Assembly (NCBI GenBank): GCA_943323545.2
Contig: CALPIE020000006.1
Coordinates: 1-42,566, forward strand
Origin: Bifidobacterium breve
Lineage (GTDB): Bacteria; Bacteroidota; Bacteroidia; Flavobacteriales; Flavobacteriaceae
Direction: 5' to 3'
DNA length: 42,566 nucleotides
Under the pieces are notes generated by a model. It had not been told where the DNA came from. It worked only from the letters and a program-made list of their open reading frames with translations, and did no database searches. A program made the translations under genes and the position numbers. Positions 1-9,306 of the stretch are shown here, in pieces (the stretch's first letter is position 1; each line of letters starts with the position of its first letter).

Positions 1-74
1 TTCAGACATAGCTTATAAATCATAATTGTCTAGTCTGCCAAAATCATTTTAATTAGTTTAGAATATGGTGAAAA

Positions 75-2027
75 TTATAGCTTAAGCCATTTTTTTAAAA
101 CAGCTTCTAACTCATTTTGTAGGATAGGTTTAGATAGAAAATCGTCCATTCCTACTTCGAGGCATTTTTCTTTTTCACCTAACATAATTCCAGCAGTTAA
201 TGCAATGATTGGAATACGGTTTTTATTTTCTAATGTCCGAATTTCAGTTGAGGCTTCATAACCATTTTTTATAGGCATTTGCACGTCCATTAAAATAAGA
301 TCCAATTGGTTATTTTTAAATTGTTCTATAGCTTCAGTACCATTAAAAGCTTCATAAATAGTTCCATTTGGAACTAATTTTTTAACCAACGTTTTAGTTA
401 AAAGCATATTTATTGTATTGTCTTCTACAATTAAAATTTTAGTAGCATTTAAAAATGAAGTCACACTATTTTTTACTGTTCCACTTTCATTTAATATTTC
501 AATAGCATCTTTTATTATTTTTTTTGAAGTTTTGAATTGAACATCAAAATAGAAATTACTTCCTTCGCCGAATTTACTTATCAGCTTCAATTGGCTATTC
601 ATTAATTCTAACAATTTATTTGAGATAGCCAATCCTAAACCAGTTCCTCCGTATTTACGTGAAGTAGAATTATCTTCTTGAACAAAAGACAAGAATATTT
701 TTTCTTGATTGAATTCTTTAATTCCAATTCCAGTGTCTTTAACAGAGAATTGAATAGTGGCATTACCATTACTATTTTCATGGCAATGTATATCCAATTC
801 AATTTGTCCAAACGAGGTAAATTTTATAGCATTGCTAATAAGATTGACTAATATTTGTTTCAGTCGAACGGCATCGGCAAAAATGTAAACAGGAACATCA
901 GAATCAATAGCAACAGATAAGGAAATATTTTTTAATAGTGCTTGGTGTTTGAACAGTTCGATAACTTGATTAGTCAGTTCAATTAAATTCAATTCTATGG
1001 GATGCAATTCAAGTTTTCCTGCTTCAATCTTAGAGAAATCCAAAACATCATTTACAATTTCCATTAAAGAAGTTGCAGATTCATTAATGGTCGACATATA
1101 TTCCATTTGGTTTTTATCCAATTCCGTTTTTATAAGTAAATTGGTAAAACCGATAATGCCATTTAAAGGAGTTCTAATTTCGTGACTCATATTTGCTAAA
1201 AATTCTGATTTGGCATTGTTTGCTGCTTCAGCATGAAGTTTGGCTTTAATGAGTTCCATTTCCATTACTTTTCGAGCAGTTATGTCAATGAACGTAATAA
1301 TTATTTCTTTAATTTCACCTTCTTTGTTGTATTCTGGGAATCCATTTACTTGTAACCAAATTATGTCATTAAATGATGGGCGATTAACTCCCATAATGAT
1401 ATTTTTTAAGGACCTGTTTGTTGATTTAATTTCGTTAACAGGATAATTTTCAAATGCTACAGAAGAACCGTCTTCATAAATAAACTTCCATTGAGGATCG
1501 AAAGCTAATTTCCCTCTCATTTGGTCTTCAGTTAAGCCTAATAATTCAGAAGATTTAGCATTACTAATATGAATAGAAGTGTCTGGATTATGAATGACAA
1601 CGCCTGTTTCAAGATTGTTTAAGATGTCTCGATATCTTTTTTCATTTTCAGCTAAGGAATCAACAGCAATTTTTCGCTCGGTAATATCTTTTCCAAAACA
1701 AGCAATACCATAAATTTCCTCTTCTTTATACATTGGATGAATATTAATTTCATACCATGACAATTCTATCAAATCTTTCACAGGACTATCTATTTCTACA
1801 ACCACTTTTTCGCCCTTAAAACCCCTGTCATATAATGCTTTCCAATAGGATAAATAATCTTCTTCAAAATAATCTTTAGAAAGTATAAAATCGTTTATAT
1901 TAAAAACATGACCAGTAAATAATTCTAAATTTTTTTGAAAAACATCGTTAAATGCAATAATTCTGTAGTTCTTATCGATACTCCACATAAGATCTGTTGA
2001 ACTATTTATTAATGCTTGATGTATCAT
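75..2027 (-). CDS. Hybrid sensor histidine kinase with PAS domains and receiver
   Basis: A 650-residue cytoplasmic signalling kinase: no signal peptide or membrane segment is visible. Order: PAS about 1-118, second PAS/PAC about 130-255, short coiled linker, HisKA with [11 protein letters not shown] (phospho-acceptor His282), HATPase with N box near 395-403, DTGIGI at 431-436 and GTGLGL at 461-466, then a receiver with acceptor Asp581 (LILMDVQMP) and the conserved Lys633 (LSKP). It should autophosphorylate on His282 and pass phosphate to its own Asp581; the next partner (an Hpt protein or response regulator) is not nearby. The signal is unknown. The first ATG is used; the upstream frame gives no other start before a stop. 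A promoter-like site lies about 70 bases upstream. Apparently a monocistronic unit. Confidence 0.93.
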   Translation of the reverse strand: MIHQALINSSTDLMWSIDKNYRIIAFNDVFQKNLELFTGHVFNINDFILSKDYFEEDYLSYWKALYDRGFKGEKVVVEIDSPVKDLIELSWYEINIHPMYKEEEIYGIACFGKDITERKIAVDSLAENEKRYRDILNNLETGVVIHNPDTSIHISNAKSSELLGLTEDQMRGKLAFDPQWKFIYEDGSSVAFENYPVNEIKSTNRSLKNIIMGVNRPSFNDIIWLQVNGFPEYNKEGEIKEIIITFIDITARKVMEMELIKAKLHAEAANNAKSEFLANMSHEIRTPLNGIIGFTNLLIKTELDKNQMEYMSTINESATSLMEIVNDVLDFSKIEAGKLELHPIELNLIELTNQVIELFKHQALLKNISLSVAIDSDVPVYIFADAVRLKQILVNLISNAIKFTSFGQIELDIHCHENSNGNATIQFSVKDTGIGIKEFNQEKIFLSFVQEDNSTSRKYGGTGLGLAISNKLLELMNSQLKLISKFGEGSNFYFDVQFKTSKKIIKDAIEILNESGTVKNSVTSFLNATKILIVEDNTINMLLTKTLVKKLVPNGTIYEAFNGTEAIEQFKNNQLDLILMDVQMPIKNGYEASTEIRTLENKNRIPIIALTAGIMLGEKEKCLEVGMDDFLSKPILQNELEAVLKKWLKL

Positions 2028-2095
2028 ATGAATTGGTGATTTATCATTTAATATAAATTATAATTAAATGGAGTAAAAAGAAACATTAGTTATCT

Positions 2096-2126
2096 CAAAT
2101 ATATTGATTTTTATTAATTTTCACAA
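2096..2126 (-). promoter_or_regulatory. Candidate promoter for the hybrid kinase
   Basis: On the minus strand TTG (2126-2124), 20 bases, then TATATTTG (2103-2096), matching the Bacteroidota sigma-A pattern TTG...TAnnTTTG. It predicts a leader of about 60 bases before the kinase ATG at 2027. Confidence 0.5.
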
Positions 2127-2170
2127 TTACTTTGAATTTGATGATTTAGGTATCGTTTATTTTTTACCAA

Positions 2171-2197
2171 AAGCGATAGGCAAATTTGCTATTGCTT
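2171..2197 (-). terminator. Weak hairpin downstream of umuD, possible terminator
   Basis: A stem of about 13 pairs (one bulge, one wobble) with almost no loop, centred on GCAAATTTGC. On the minus strand it is followed only by TTTTGG, so the U-tract is short. It lies between the umuD stop and the kinase promoter. Confidence 0.3.
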
Positions 2198-2236
2198 CGG
2201 GTACAAACCTCATCTTAAAAGAAGGGTTTTTGTTTT

Positions 2237-2665
2237 TTACAAGCTCTTTATCACATACGTTACCATTCCCCAAATAATCAATTCGTTTTCTTCAGTTACT
2301 TTTATTGGCTTGAAGGCATTATTTTCGGGCACCAAATAAACACCGTCTTTTTCTACTAAGATACGTTTTATCGTAAATTCACCATCAATAAAGCAAACAG
2401 CTACTTTGTTATTTTGTGGTTCGATGCTTCTGTCAATTACTAAAATGTCGCCATCGTCTATTCCGGCGCCAATCATCGATGTTCCTGAAGCTTTGGCGTA
2501 AAAGGTTGCTTCTCTGTTTTTCACCAATACATTGTCTAAACTAATTTTGCTTTCGTCAAAATCGGCTGCAGGCGAAGGGAAACCTGCTTTTATGCCAGCA
2601 GCAATATACGGAAGTTCATTGGTGTTTTCAAAATCGGGAACAAAGAAATTAATTTTTTTTATCAT
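2237..2665 (-). CDS. umuD: UmuD-like S24 autoproteolytic peptidase (pol V subunit)
   Basis: A 142-residue LexA/UmuD-type protein. Ser63 in GTSM and Lys100 in FTIKR form the Ser-Lys dyad, and the likely self-cleavage site is Ala27-Gly28 (IKAGFPSP), as in UmuD. RecA-stimulated trimming would yield UmuD', which activates the partner polymerase for translesion synthesis. There is no N-terminal DNA-binding domain, so it is not a LexA repressor. The start chosen is the internal ATG at 2665: the frame continues 19 codons further upstream, but those codons lie in a dispersed repeat and do not look like family sequence. It follows umuC by 108 bases on the same strand, so the usual umuD-umuC order is reversed. 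Confidence 0.88.
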   Translation of the reverse strand: MIKKINFFVPDFENTNELPYIAAGIKAGFPSPAADFDESKISLDNVLVKNREATFYAKASGTSMIGAGIDDGDILVIDRSIEPQNNKVAVCFIDGEFTIKRILVEKDGVYLVPENNAFKPIKVTEENELIIWGMVTYVIKSL

Positions 2666-2670
2666 AATTT

Positions 2671-2761
2671 TTAACCGCAAAGAGCGCAAAGTCCTTCGTA
2701 CTCCCGAAGCTTCGGGAGGCAAAGTTTTGACGCAATCCCGAAGCCTCGGGACGCAAAGTTT
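2671..2761. repeat. GCAAAG repeat with two TCCCGA/TCGGGA hairpins
   Basis: The gap between umuC and umuD. It contains GCAAAG units at 2677, 2686, 2719 and 2753, interrupted by a perfect 18-base palindrome at 2701-2718 and a second, imperfect hairpin at 2736-2751. If the two hairpins are removed, the flanks read as one GCAAAG-type array, suggesting hairpin modules inserted into an older repeat. A related GCAAAG array occurs at 36169-36210, and similar short hairpins occur at 41845 and 41997. Confidence 0.7.
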
Positions 2762-2773
2762 TTTAAAAAGGGT

Positions 2774-4036
2774 TTAACATTTTACTTCAAAAATTTCTTT
2801 AATATCAGTCGTGTATTTTTTAGACAAATGGTTCTGTTTCATTTTCCAAGTACGTTGTAAATCTTGATTGCCCAGACGAATTTTGCGTTCACCTGTTTTT
2901 TTATGAAAATCGTCAATGACTTTCATTAGTTTTTGATGCTTCGGATTTTCTTCTTCGAACAAATGAAATTGCTTTTGGTCTTGCGGAATAATCTGTGTTA
3001 CAATAATTCCGGCTTTTTTATAAATTTCGCCTTCCTCAAATAGTGCTGCAAGCATTTTTACAGCAACCGAACCTAAAGTAATATTTGAATTACTCGCAAA
3101 AGGTAAGGTTTCCATTTTATAGAAATTATAGCGTTGTCGGTCGACTTTATATTTGTCTTTTCTAAGGTATAAAATTATACCATGGCAACATGAATTTTGC
3201 TTTCGTAATTTTTCAGCGCATACCGTTGCAAAAGTCGAAACGCGTTCTTTCATTTCATCAAACGTGCTAATGTTTCCATCAAAACTTCGTGTAATAGCAA
3301 TTTGTTTTTTGTCTTTTGGTTCTTCCATTTCCAACACCGATTTGCCTTCTAGTTCATACTTCAATCGAAGTCCAACAACGCCCATTTCTTTTTTTATAAA
3401 AGCAGTGTTATGAGACAATGTAAAATCATACGCCGTTAAAATATTTTTGGCTTTCATCTTTTGGGTTAATCGATAACCAATTCCCCAAACGTCTTCTATT
3501 TTAGTCCATTTTAATGCTTTAATACGTTTTTCTTCGGTGTCAATTAGGTAAACTCCTTGCGTGCGTTCTTGGTATTTCTTTGCAATTTTATTGGCTACTT
3601 TTGATAATGCTTTGGTTTCGGCAAAACCAATGCAAGTGGGAATACTTATCCATTTTTGGATGCGTTTTTTCATCTGCAAACCATAATTGTGATAATCAGA
3701 AATTTTCATTCCGTCAAAATTCAAGAACGCTTCGTCAATGCTATACACTTCTACATTGGGCGTAAAACCTTCTAAAATTTTCATCACTCGATTACTCAAA
3801 TCACCGTACAAAGCATAATTGGAAGAAAAAACGTGAATGTTTTGTTGCTTGAGTTGACTTCGAAATTTAAATTCGGGGGCACCCATCGGAATTCCTAAAT
3901 CTTTCGCTTCATAACTTCTCGAAATAACACATCCATCATTATTAGACAAAATAACAATGGGTTTTCCAACAAGTTGCGGTTGAAAAACACGTTCGCAGGA
4001 AGCATAAAAATTATTACAATCGACTAAAGCATACAT
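2774..4036 (-). CDS. umuC: Y-family translesion DNA polymerase (UmuC, pol V catalytic)
   Basis: A 420-residue Y-family polymerase of normal UmuC length. The N-terminal palm carries DCNNFY with metal ligand Asp6, the family's SNNDGCVISRSYEAK stretch near 31-45, and the SIDEAF motif with Asp101-Glu102. Helix-hairpin-helix, little-finger and C-terminal UmuC regions follow. It inserts nucleotides opposite damaged bases and is expected to work with the UmuD-like protein encoded just downstream. Being first in the pair suggests one transcript starting upstream of 4036. I could not identify a convincing SOS box there. A 176-base gap with a large palindrome separates it from the end of the nuo operon. 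Confidence 0.95.
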   Translation of the reverse strand: MYALVDCNNFYASCERVFQPQLVGKPIVILSNNDGCVISRSYEAKDLGIPMGAPEFKFRSQLKQQNIHVFSSNYALYGDLSNRVMKILEGFTPNVEVYSIDEAFLNFDGMKISDYHNYGLQMKKRIQKWISIPTCIGFAETKALSKVANKIAKKYQERTQGVYLIDTEEKRIKALKWTKIEDVWGIGYRLTQKMKAKNILTAYDFTLSHNTAFIKKEMGVVGLRLKYELEGKSVLEMEEPKDKKQIAITRSFDGNISTFDEMKERVSTFATVCAEKLRKQNSCCHGIILYLRKDKYKVDRQRYNFYKMETLPFASNSNITLGSVAVKMLAALFEEGEIYKKAGIIVTQIIPQDQKQFHLFEEENPKHQKLMKVIDDFHKKTGERKIRLGNQDLQRTWKMKQNHLSKKYTTDIKEIFEVKC

Positions 4037-4121
4037 GATGTAAAGTTACAGAATAGTCGAGTAGGAGAAAGTTAAAATTTCGTATTGTTGATAAAAAAAC
4101 TACTAAAATCGCTTTTGTTGT

Positions 4122-4174
4122 TAGCCACGAATTCACGAATTTAAAAAGAGTGATTATTCGTGAATTCGTGGCTA
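4122..4174. repeat. Perfect 19-bp inverted repeat, long hairpin
   Basis: The arms 4122-4140 and 4156-4174 are exact reverse complements (they begin TAGCCACGAATTC), with a 15-base loop. It sits between the stop of nuoN and the start of umuC. On the minus strand no T-run follows, so it is not a textbook terminator for nuo, although it could still end or protect the long nuo transcript. It resembles the palindromic dispersed repeats of Flavobacterium. Confidence 0.75.
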
Positions 4175-4212
4175 GCTTTTAAAATGGCAAGACTTTATTT
4201 ATATCTGCGCAA

Positions 4213-5592
4213 TTATTTCAATAAATTGGTAAGCAAATCAGGGTGAATTCCGATAAGGATATTTAGCAGAATAGCAACAATTCCTACAACATGATACACA
4301 AGTGGAGTAGTTGTTTTTTCATCCGTTACGTCTTTTGTATACATCGCTAAAATCAATTTGAAATAGTAACCCACACTTATAATCGAGTTGATTACTCCTG
4401 CAATTACAACTACCAAATAACCAGCTTTTATAGTTTGTGTAAACAACATAAATTTGGCAAAGAAACCAGAGAAAATCGGAATACCAGCCATCGATAACAA
4501 AGAAGCAGTCAACACCGCTGCCAATATTGGATTGCTTTTTCCTAATCCGTTGAAGTTGATAATGTCTTCGTTGTCTTTGTCTTTGGTAACATAAATAATT
4601 ACGGCAAACGAGGCGATTCCGGCAAGAGCATACGCAGCCGTATAATACAACAACGTACTTGCCGCTGTGGATAAACTCAACAACGCCATCAACATGAATC
4701 CAGCATGAGAAACACCTGAGAATGCTAACATTCGTTTCACATTACTTTGACGTAATGCCATGATATTTCCTACTGTCATAGAAGCGATTGAAACAATCAC
4801 TATAATAATTTCGAAATTATAAGTTAGGCCAACTGTCAATCCGCTAAGTAATTTATAAAGAGTTGCCATTGCAACTACTTTTGCCAATGTACTCATAGTT
4901 GCTGTTGTAAGCGCTGGTGAACCTTCATATACATCGGGTGCCCAAAAGTGAAAAGGAACTGCAGCAATTTTAAACAACATTCCGATAATCATTAAAGTTA
5001 TTCCGATTGGAAACCAAATAGGCAAACCTGCACCTTGCGATAAATCGTATATTTCGACAACATTAAAATAACCTGTAGCGCCATAAATTAGACAAATTCC
5101 GAATAATATAATTCCGGATGCGAAGGAGCCCAGTAAGAAATATTTCATTCCGGCTTCGTTGCTTTTGATATCTAATCGTTTGCTGGCGGCTAGGATGTAA
5201 AGTGATATTGACAACACTTCAATTCCGAGGAAAAACATTGATAAATTCGTAAACGAAACCATCGCTACAGCTCCCGCTAAAAGGAAGATTTTTATCGCAA
5301 CAAAATCGGAAATCTTCGATTGATGGTCTTTATATACATCGTGACTTAAGGCAATTAAAAAGATGGTAAGTACAATAAATAGCGAAGAGAAAGCATTTGA
5401 AAACGAATTCGCCTGAATCATTGTCACGTATTTCTCATCGAAAGTACTTCCCAAAGACCACACATTTAACGTGATTCCAAGAATGGCAAAAAGCCCTACA
5501 ATTGTTACCGGAACAAGTGCTTTTCTTAGATTAAAGATTTCAGCTAGTAGGCAGAAAACACCGAGTGCTGATATGGCTATTAATGTTTGCAT
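4213..5592 (-). CDS. nuoN: NADH-quinone oxidoreductase subunit N
   Basis: A 459-residue polytopic membrane protein of the antiporter-like (Mrp/NuoLMN) family, the last gene of the complex I operon. Family features visible: many hydrophobic helices, the charged stretch LFKIAAVPFHFWAPDVYEG in the middle, and a Lys-containing helix following ALRQSNVKRMLAFSGVSHAG. It forms one of the proton-translocating channels of the membrane arm. It is separated from nuoM by 66 bases filled with ATTTAGGATTT-like simple sequence. Length is normal. Confidence 0.95.
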   Translation of the reverse strand: MQTLIAISALGVFCLLAEIFNLRKALVPVTIVGLFAILGITLNVWSLGSTFDEKYVTMIQANSFSNAFSSLFIVLTIFLIALSHDVYKDHQSKISDFVAIKIFLLAGAVAMVSFTNLSMFFLGIEVLSISLYILAASKRLDIKSNEAGMKYFLLGSFASGIILFGICLIYGATGYFNVVEIYDLSQGAGLPIWFPIGITLMIIGMLFKIAAVPFHFWAPDVYEGSPALTTATMSTLAKVVAMATLYKLLSGLTVGLTYNFEIIIVIVSIASMTVGNIMALRQSNVKRMLAFSGVSHAGFMLMALLSLSTAASTLLYYTAAYALAGIASFAVIIYVTKDKDNEDIINFNGLGKSNPILAAVLTASLLSMAGIPIFSGFFAKFMLFTQTIKAGYLVVVIAGVINSIISVGYYFKLILAMYTKDVTDEKTTTPLVYHVVGIVAILLNILIGIHPDLLTNLLK

Positions 5593-5658
5593 TTTTTATT
5601 TAGGATTTGGGATTTTGAGATTTAGGATTTTATGTCTCCGTAAAAATCAAAATCTTAT
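5593..5658. repeat. nuoM-nuoN spacer of TTTAGGATTT-like simple repeats
   Basis: The gap between two tightly functionally linked genes is a degenerate run of ATTTAGGATTT/GATTTAGGATTT units. The same motif recurs in the nuoE-nuoD gap, the nuoB-nuoA gap and after sucB. Confidence 0.55.
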
Positions 5659-7095
5659 TTATCTATTAATATGGATTAAAATCTCTTTTATACTTGGTGT
5701 CACTAATTCTACAATTGGTTTTGGATACAATCCGAAAAACAATAAAAAGCCCAATATAATGACTAAAATGATGGTTTCGTTTAAAGTGACATCCGCAAAA
5801 ACTTTGACATTCGTTTCTCCTAACATTACGTTTTGAAACATTTTCAACATATAGTAAGCGCCCAAAATAATTGTAGTTCCGCCAAGGACAGCATACCAAA
5901 GATTCACTTGTGATAAACTATACAATACCGTAAATTCTCCCACAAAGTTAAAAGTACCAGGCAACGCTACCGATGCTAAAACCAATATCATGAACATCGA
6001 AGTGAACTTTGGCGATTGCGAACGGATGCCTCCCATTTCACCAATTTTTCCGGTTTCATACCTTCTAAAAATGATTTCAGCAATGAAGAACAATCCAACG
6101 ATTACAAATCCGTGCGCAATCATTTGATAAACAGCTCCGTTTAATCCATCAAGAGTTAAAGTATAACATCCTGCGGCGATTAAACCAACGTGAGCCAATG
6201 AAGAATACGCCAATAATTTTTTCAAATCCTTTTGACGCAATGCGACAATTGAACCGTAAATCACACCAGCAATACTCAATCCGATTAACATTGGCATATA
6301 AGTTTTTGATGCTAAAGGAGCAATTGGTAATTGCCAACGAATAACGCTGTACAATCCCATTTTAAGCATAATCCCAGAAAGCAACATCGTTCCAACTGTA
6401 GGTGCTTTTTGATATACTTTTGCCTGCCAGGTATGAAAAGGAATAATCGGAATTTTAATCGCATATGCTAAGAAAAAAGCAAAAAATATCCAGAATTGTT
6501 CAGAAGCCGATAAGTCTAATTTATATAAATCTTCTAATAAAAAGCTTCCAGCTAATTGGTATAAATAGGCAAAAGCAACTAGCATAAATAAAGAACCAGC
6601 TAAGGTATAAATGAAGAATTTAACTACTGCTTTTTTGCGTTCTTCGGCATCGCCATGACCCCAGATTAAAGCGATAAAGTAAATTGGAATTAATGATATC
6701 TCCCAGAAAACATAATACAATAATCCGTCGACAGCTAAGAATGTTCCTATCATCGCAAACGCCATAAATAATACTAAAGCATAAAAGTTTTTGGCATTAT
6801 TAAATTGATTACCGAATGAGGAGAATAAGATTAAAGGAGTTAAAGCCGTCGTCAGTAAAACCATTGCCAATGACAAACCATCGGCTTGAAATGCTAGGGC
6901 TACTTTTGGATTTTCCATCCAACTTCCGATATAGCTGATATTGCTTCCGTTGGTGAAAAGATACAATAAATATGAAGCAAATCCGAAAGCCGCAACGCTA
7001 AAAAGAAATGCGATTTTAGATGCTACTTTGTCTCCCGAAAGAAACGTAGCAATCGAACCAACTAAAAGTAATAGTAATAGAGTAGTTACATCCAT
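5659..7095 (-). CDS. nuoM: NADH-quinone oxidoreductase subunit M
   Basis: A 478-residue antiporter-like subunit of the complex I membrane arm. It shows the YYVFWEISLIPIYFI helix with the conserved Glu, the segment IPIIPFHTWQAKVYQKAP typical of NuoM, and the second half with QKDLKKLLAYSSLAHVG. The start taken is the ATG at 7095 (protein begins MDVTTLLLLL). The frame is open 15 codons further upstream, but that would overlap nuoL, and the chosen ATG shares one base with the nuoL stop (TAATG), a typical coupled junction. Confidence 0.94.
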   Translation of the reverse strand: MDVTTLLLLLLVGSIATFLSGDKVASKIAFLFSVAAFGFASYLLYLFTNGSNISYIGSWMENPKVALAFQADGLSLAMVLLTTALTPLILFSSFGNQFNNAKNFYALVLFMAFAMIGTFLAVDGLLYYVFWEISLIPIYFIALIWGHGDAEERKKAVVKFFIYTLAGSLFMLVAFAYLYQLAGSFLLEDLYKLDLSASEQFWIFFAFFLAYAIKIPIIPFHTWQAKVYQKAPTVGTMLLSGIMLKMGLYSVIRWQLPIAPLASKTYMPMLIGLSIAGVIYGSIVALRQKDLKKLLAYSSLAHVGLIAAGCYTLTLDGLNGAVYQMIAHGFVIVGLFFIAEIIFRRYETGKIGEMGGIRSQSPKFTSMFMILVLASVALPGTFNFVGEFTVLYSLSQVNLWYAVLGGTTIILGAYYMLKMFQNVMLGETNVKVFADVTLNETIILVIILGFLLFFGLYPKPIVELVTPSIKEILIHINR

Positions 7096-8978
7096 TAGAC
7101 AATTTTTTGAGCTAAAAATAAATAAATAATTATGGCACACACACCCAAAACAAAAGCGAATAGGTACAAGCCAATACTTCCTGTTTGTAATTTTTTACCT
7201 TGATTTCCAATACCATTTGCAGCAGATCCAAAACTAAATACTACTTTTCCTAAAGCTGGTTCAAGTGTGGTTCTGAAGAAATTAGAAAGTCCGTTCAAAG
7301 GTTTTACAATTAAGAAAGTATACAATTCGTCAACGTAATATTTGTTGTAAATGGTTTTGTTGATTCCGGTGATGGCTTCATCTTCTGCGGGCACAAAACT
7401 TTGTTTGATGTATTTCGAATATGCCCAACCGATTCCGATTAGCGCACCTGCTAAAGCAATTCCCATTAGCATGTATTCGTTACTTCCCAATTCGTGATGT
7501 TCTAATTTGGTTGCCAAAATAGGTTCCATAAAATGGTTCAACCAATTGTTTCCTGGGAAGTTTATCAATCCGCCAACAGTTGCCAAAAATGCTAAAATAA
7601 CTAATGGCAAAGTGATCAAACTTGGACTTTCATGCAAATGGTGTTTTTGTTCTTCGGTTCCTCGGAAGTCTTTGAAGAACGTTAAATACATCAATCGGAA
7701 CATATAAAAAGCGGTCATGATAGAAGCAATAGAACCGACAATCCAAAGTGCTTTATTGTGTTCGAAAGCTACCATTAAGATTTCGTCTTTCGACCAGAAT
7801 CCAGCGAATGGAAAAATTCCTGCTATGGCTAGAGTTGAAATCATCATTGTCCAAAAGGTAATAGGCATAGCTTTACGCAATCCACCCATTTTTCGCATGT
7901 CTTGTTCACCGTGTAAAGCATGTATCACAGAACCTGAGCCTAAGAATAAACACGCTTTAAAGAAAGCATGAGTGATAACGTGGAAAACTGCCACTGTATA
8001 AGCTCCCATTCCCAAAGCTAAAAACATAAGACCTAATTGTGAAACTGTAGAATAAGCCAATACTTTTTTGATATCGTTTTGTAATAATCCGATGGATGCA
8101 GCTACTATTGCTGTGGATGCTCCAACAATGGCGATTATTTCTTGTACTAAAGGTGTTAATTCGAAGATAAAATTCATTCGGGTAACCATAAAAATTCCAG
8201 CCGTTACCATTGTTGCTGCGTGAATTAAAGCAGAAACTGGAGTTGGTCCTGCCATCGCATCGGGTAACCAAGTGTATAATGGTAACTGTGCCGATTTTCC
8301 ACAAGCACCAATAAACAAACAAAAAGCTGCAATAGTTACTAATTTGTCTGGAGTATCTCCTAATGTAGCCGATTGTAAAGTTCCATAATCTAATGAATTA
8401 AAAGTATACGCTAAGAGAAACATTCCGATTAAGAAACCTAAATCTCCAATACGGTTCATGATAAACGCTTTCTTTGCAGCATCGTTGTAGTCTTGGTTTT
8501 TATGCCAGAATCCGATGAGTAAGTAAGAGCAAAGTCCAACGCCTTCCCATCCAATAAACATCACTAATAAATTGCTTCCGACAACCAACGTAATCATAAA
8601 GAAAACAAACAGATTCAAATACGCAAAGAACTTGTGCATGTTCTCATCATCGTGCATGTAGCTTATCGAATATAAGTGTATCAATGAACCAATTCCGGTT
8701 ACGAATAGTAACCACAATAATGATAATTGGTCTAAAAGGATTCCGAAATCCAATTTAAAATTGCTTACCTGAATCCAATCAAACAACGAAACCTGAATGG
8801 GTTTTCCGGTTTGATTGACTTGCATAAAAAAGTAAACGCTTAAAACAAATGGAATCACAATAGCGATAGTTCCGAGTGCACCAGAAAATCCTTTTCCTGT
8901 TTTTTTCCCGAAGAAAACGTTGCATAAAAACCCTATGAATGGGCTTAATAATAATAGTAAGATTAGATTCTTCTCCAT
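7095..8978 (-). CDS. nuoL: NADH-quinone oxidoreductase subunit L
   Basis: A 627-residue subunit L, the distal proton pump of complex I. Visible family sequence includes MFIGWEGVGLCSYLLIGFW, QLPLYTWLPDAMAGPTPVSALIHAATMVTAG (core in the middle third) and NDIKKVLAYSTVSQLG. The C-terminal part contains a hydrophilic segment and a last membrane helix, consistent with the long lateral helix of NuoL. It overlaps nuoM by one base and lies 6 bases downstream of nuoK, so translation of this block is probably coupled. Confidence 0.96.
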   Translation of the reverse strand: MEKNLILLLLLSPFIGFLCNVFFGKKTGKGFSGALGTIAIVIPFVLSVYFFMQVNQTGKPIQVSLFDWIQVSNFKLDFGILLDQLSLLWLLFVTGIGSLIHLYSISYMHDDENMHKFFAYLNLFVFFMITLVVGSNLLVMFIGWEGVGLCSYLLIGFWHKNQDYNDAAKKAFIMNRIGDLGFLIGMFLLAYTFNSLDYGTLQSATLGDTPDKLVTIAAFCLFIGACGKSAQLPLYTWLPDAMAGPTPVSALIHAATMVTAGIFMVTRMNFIFELTPLVQEIIAIVGASTAIVAASIGLLQNDIKKVLAYSTVSQLGLMFLALGMGAYTVAVFHVITHAFFKACLFLGSGSVIHALHGEQDMRKMGGLRKAMPITFWTMMISTLAIAGIFPFAGFWSKDEILMVAFEHNKALWIVGSIASIMTAFYMFRLMYLTFFKDFRGTEEQKHHLHESPSLITLPLVILAFLATVGGLINFPGNNWLNHFMEPILATKLEHHELGSNEYMLMGIALAGALIGIGWAYSKYIKQSFVPAEDEAITGINKTIYNKYYVDELYTFLIVKPLNGLSNFFRTTLEPALGKVVFSFGSAANGIGNQGKKLQTGSIGLYLFAFVLGVCAIIIYLFLAQKIV

Positions 8979-8984
8979 TCGGGA

Positions 8985-9305
8985 TTATCCTTTTAAGTTT
9001 TTTAAATTAGCGATATCAATCGAGCCAATATTTCGAAATACCGAAACCAAAATAGCCAATCCTACAGCTACTTCAGCGGCAGCAACTGCCATTGAGAAAA
9101 AAACAAATACTTGTCCTTCGGCATCTTGATGGTAGGTTGAAAAAGCTACAAATAGTAAGTTAACAGCATTCAACATAATTTCGATTGACATAAATACAAT
9201 AATCGCATTACGTCGGTACAAAACACCAAATACCCCGATGCAAAAAAGCAACACCGAAAGGAAAATGTAGTTTTCTATCCCTATTTCATTTAAAATATTT
9301 GTCAT
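8985..9305 (-). CDS. nuoK: NADH-quinone oxidoreductase subunit K
   Basis: A 106-residue protein with three membrane helices, the normal size of NuoK. The conserved buried glutamates appear in [15 protein letters not shown] and in the [11 protein letters not shown] helix. It links the quinone module to the antiporter-like subunits. The start chosen is the ATG at 9305 (MTNILNEIG), one base past the nuoJ stop; the frame extends 13 codons upstream into nuoJ but that extension is not family-like. Confidence 0.94.
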   Translation of the reverse strand: MTNILNEIGIENYIFLSVLLFCIGVFGVLYRRNAIIVFMSIEIMLNAVNLLFVAFSTYHQDAEGQVFVFFSMAVAAAEVAVGLAILVSVFRNIGSIDIANLKNLKG

Positions 9306-9306
9306 C

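Noticed and set aside
1-74. Possible gene end at the left edge
   Set aside because: Only 74 bases with no clear continuing frame; nothing can be supported.
2666-2722. Upstream extension of umuD by 19 codons
   Set aside because: The extra codons lie in the GCAAAG/hairpin repeat and do not resemble UmuD proteins; the ATG at 2665 fits the family N-terminus.
4037-4049. GTAA-AG-TTAC near the umuC start as an SOS box
   Set aside because: Only 4-base arms; no known Bacteroidota LexA motif matches, so not called.
7096-7140. Longer nuoM start
   Set aside because: It would overlap nuoL by 46 bases; the ATG at 7095 overlaps the nuoL stop by one base and gives the usual NuoM start.
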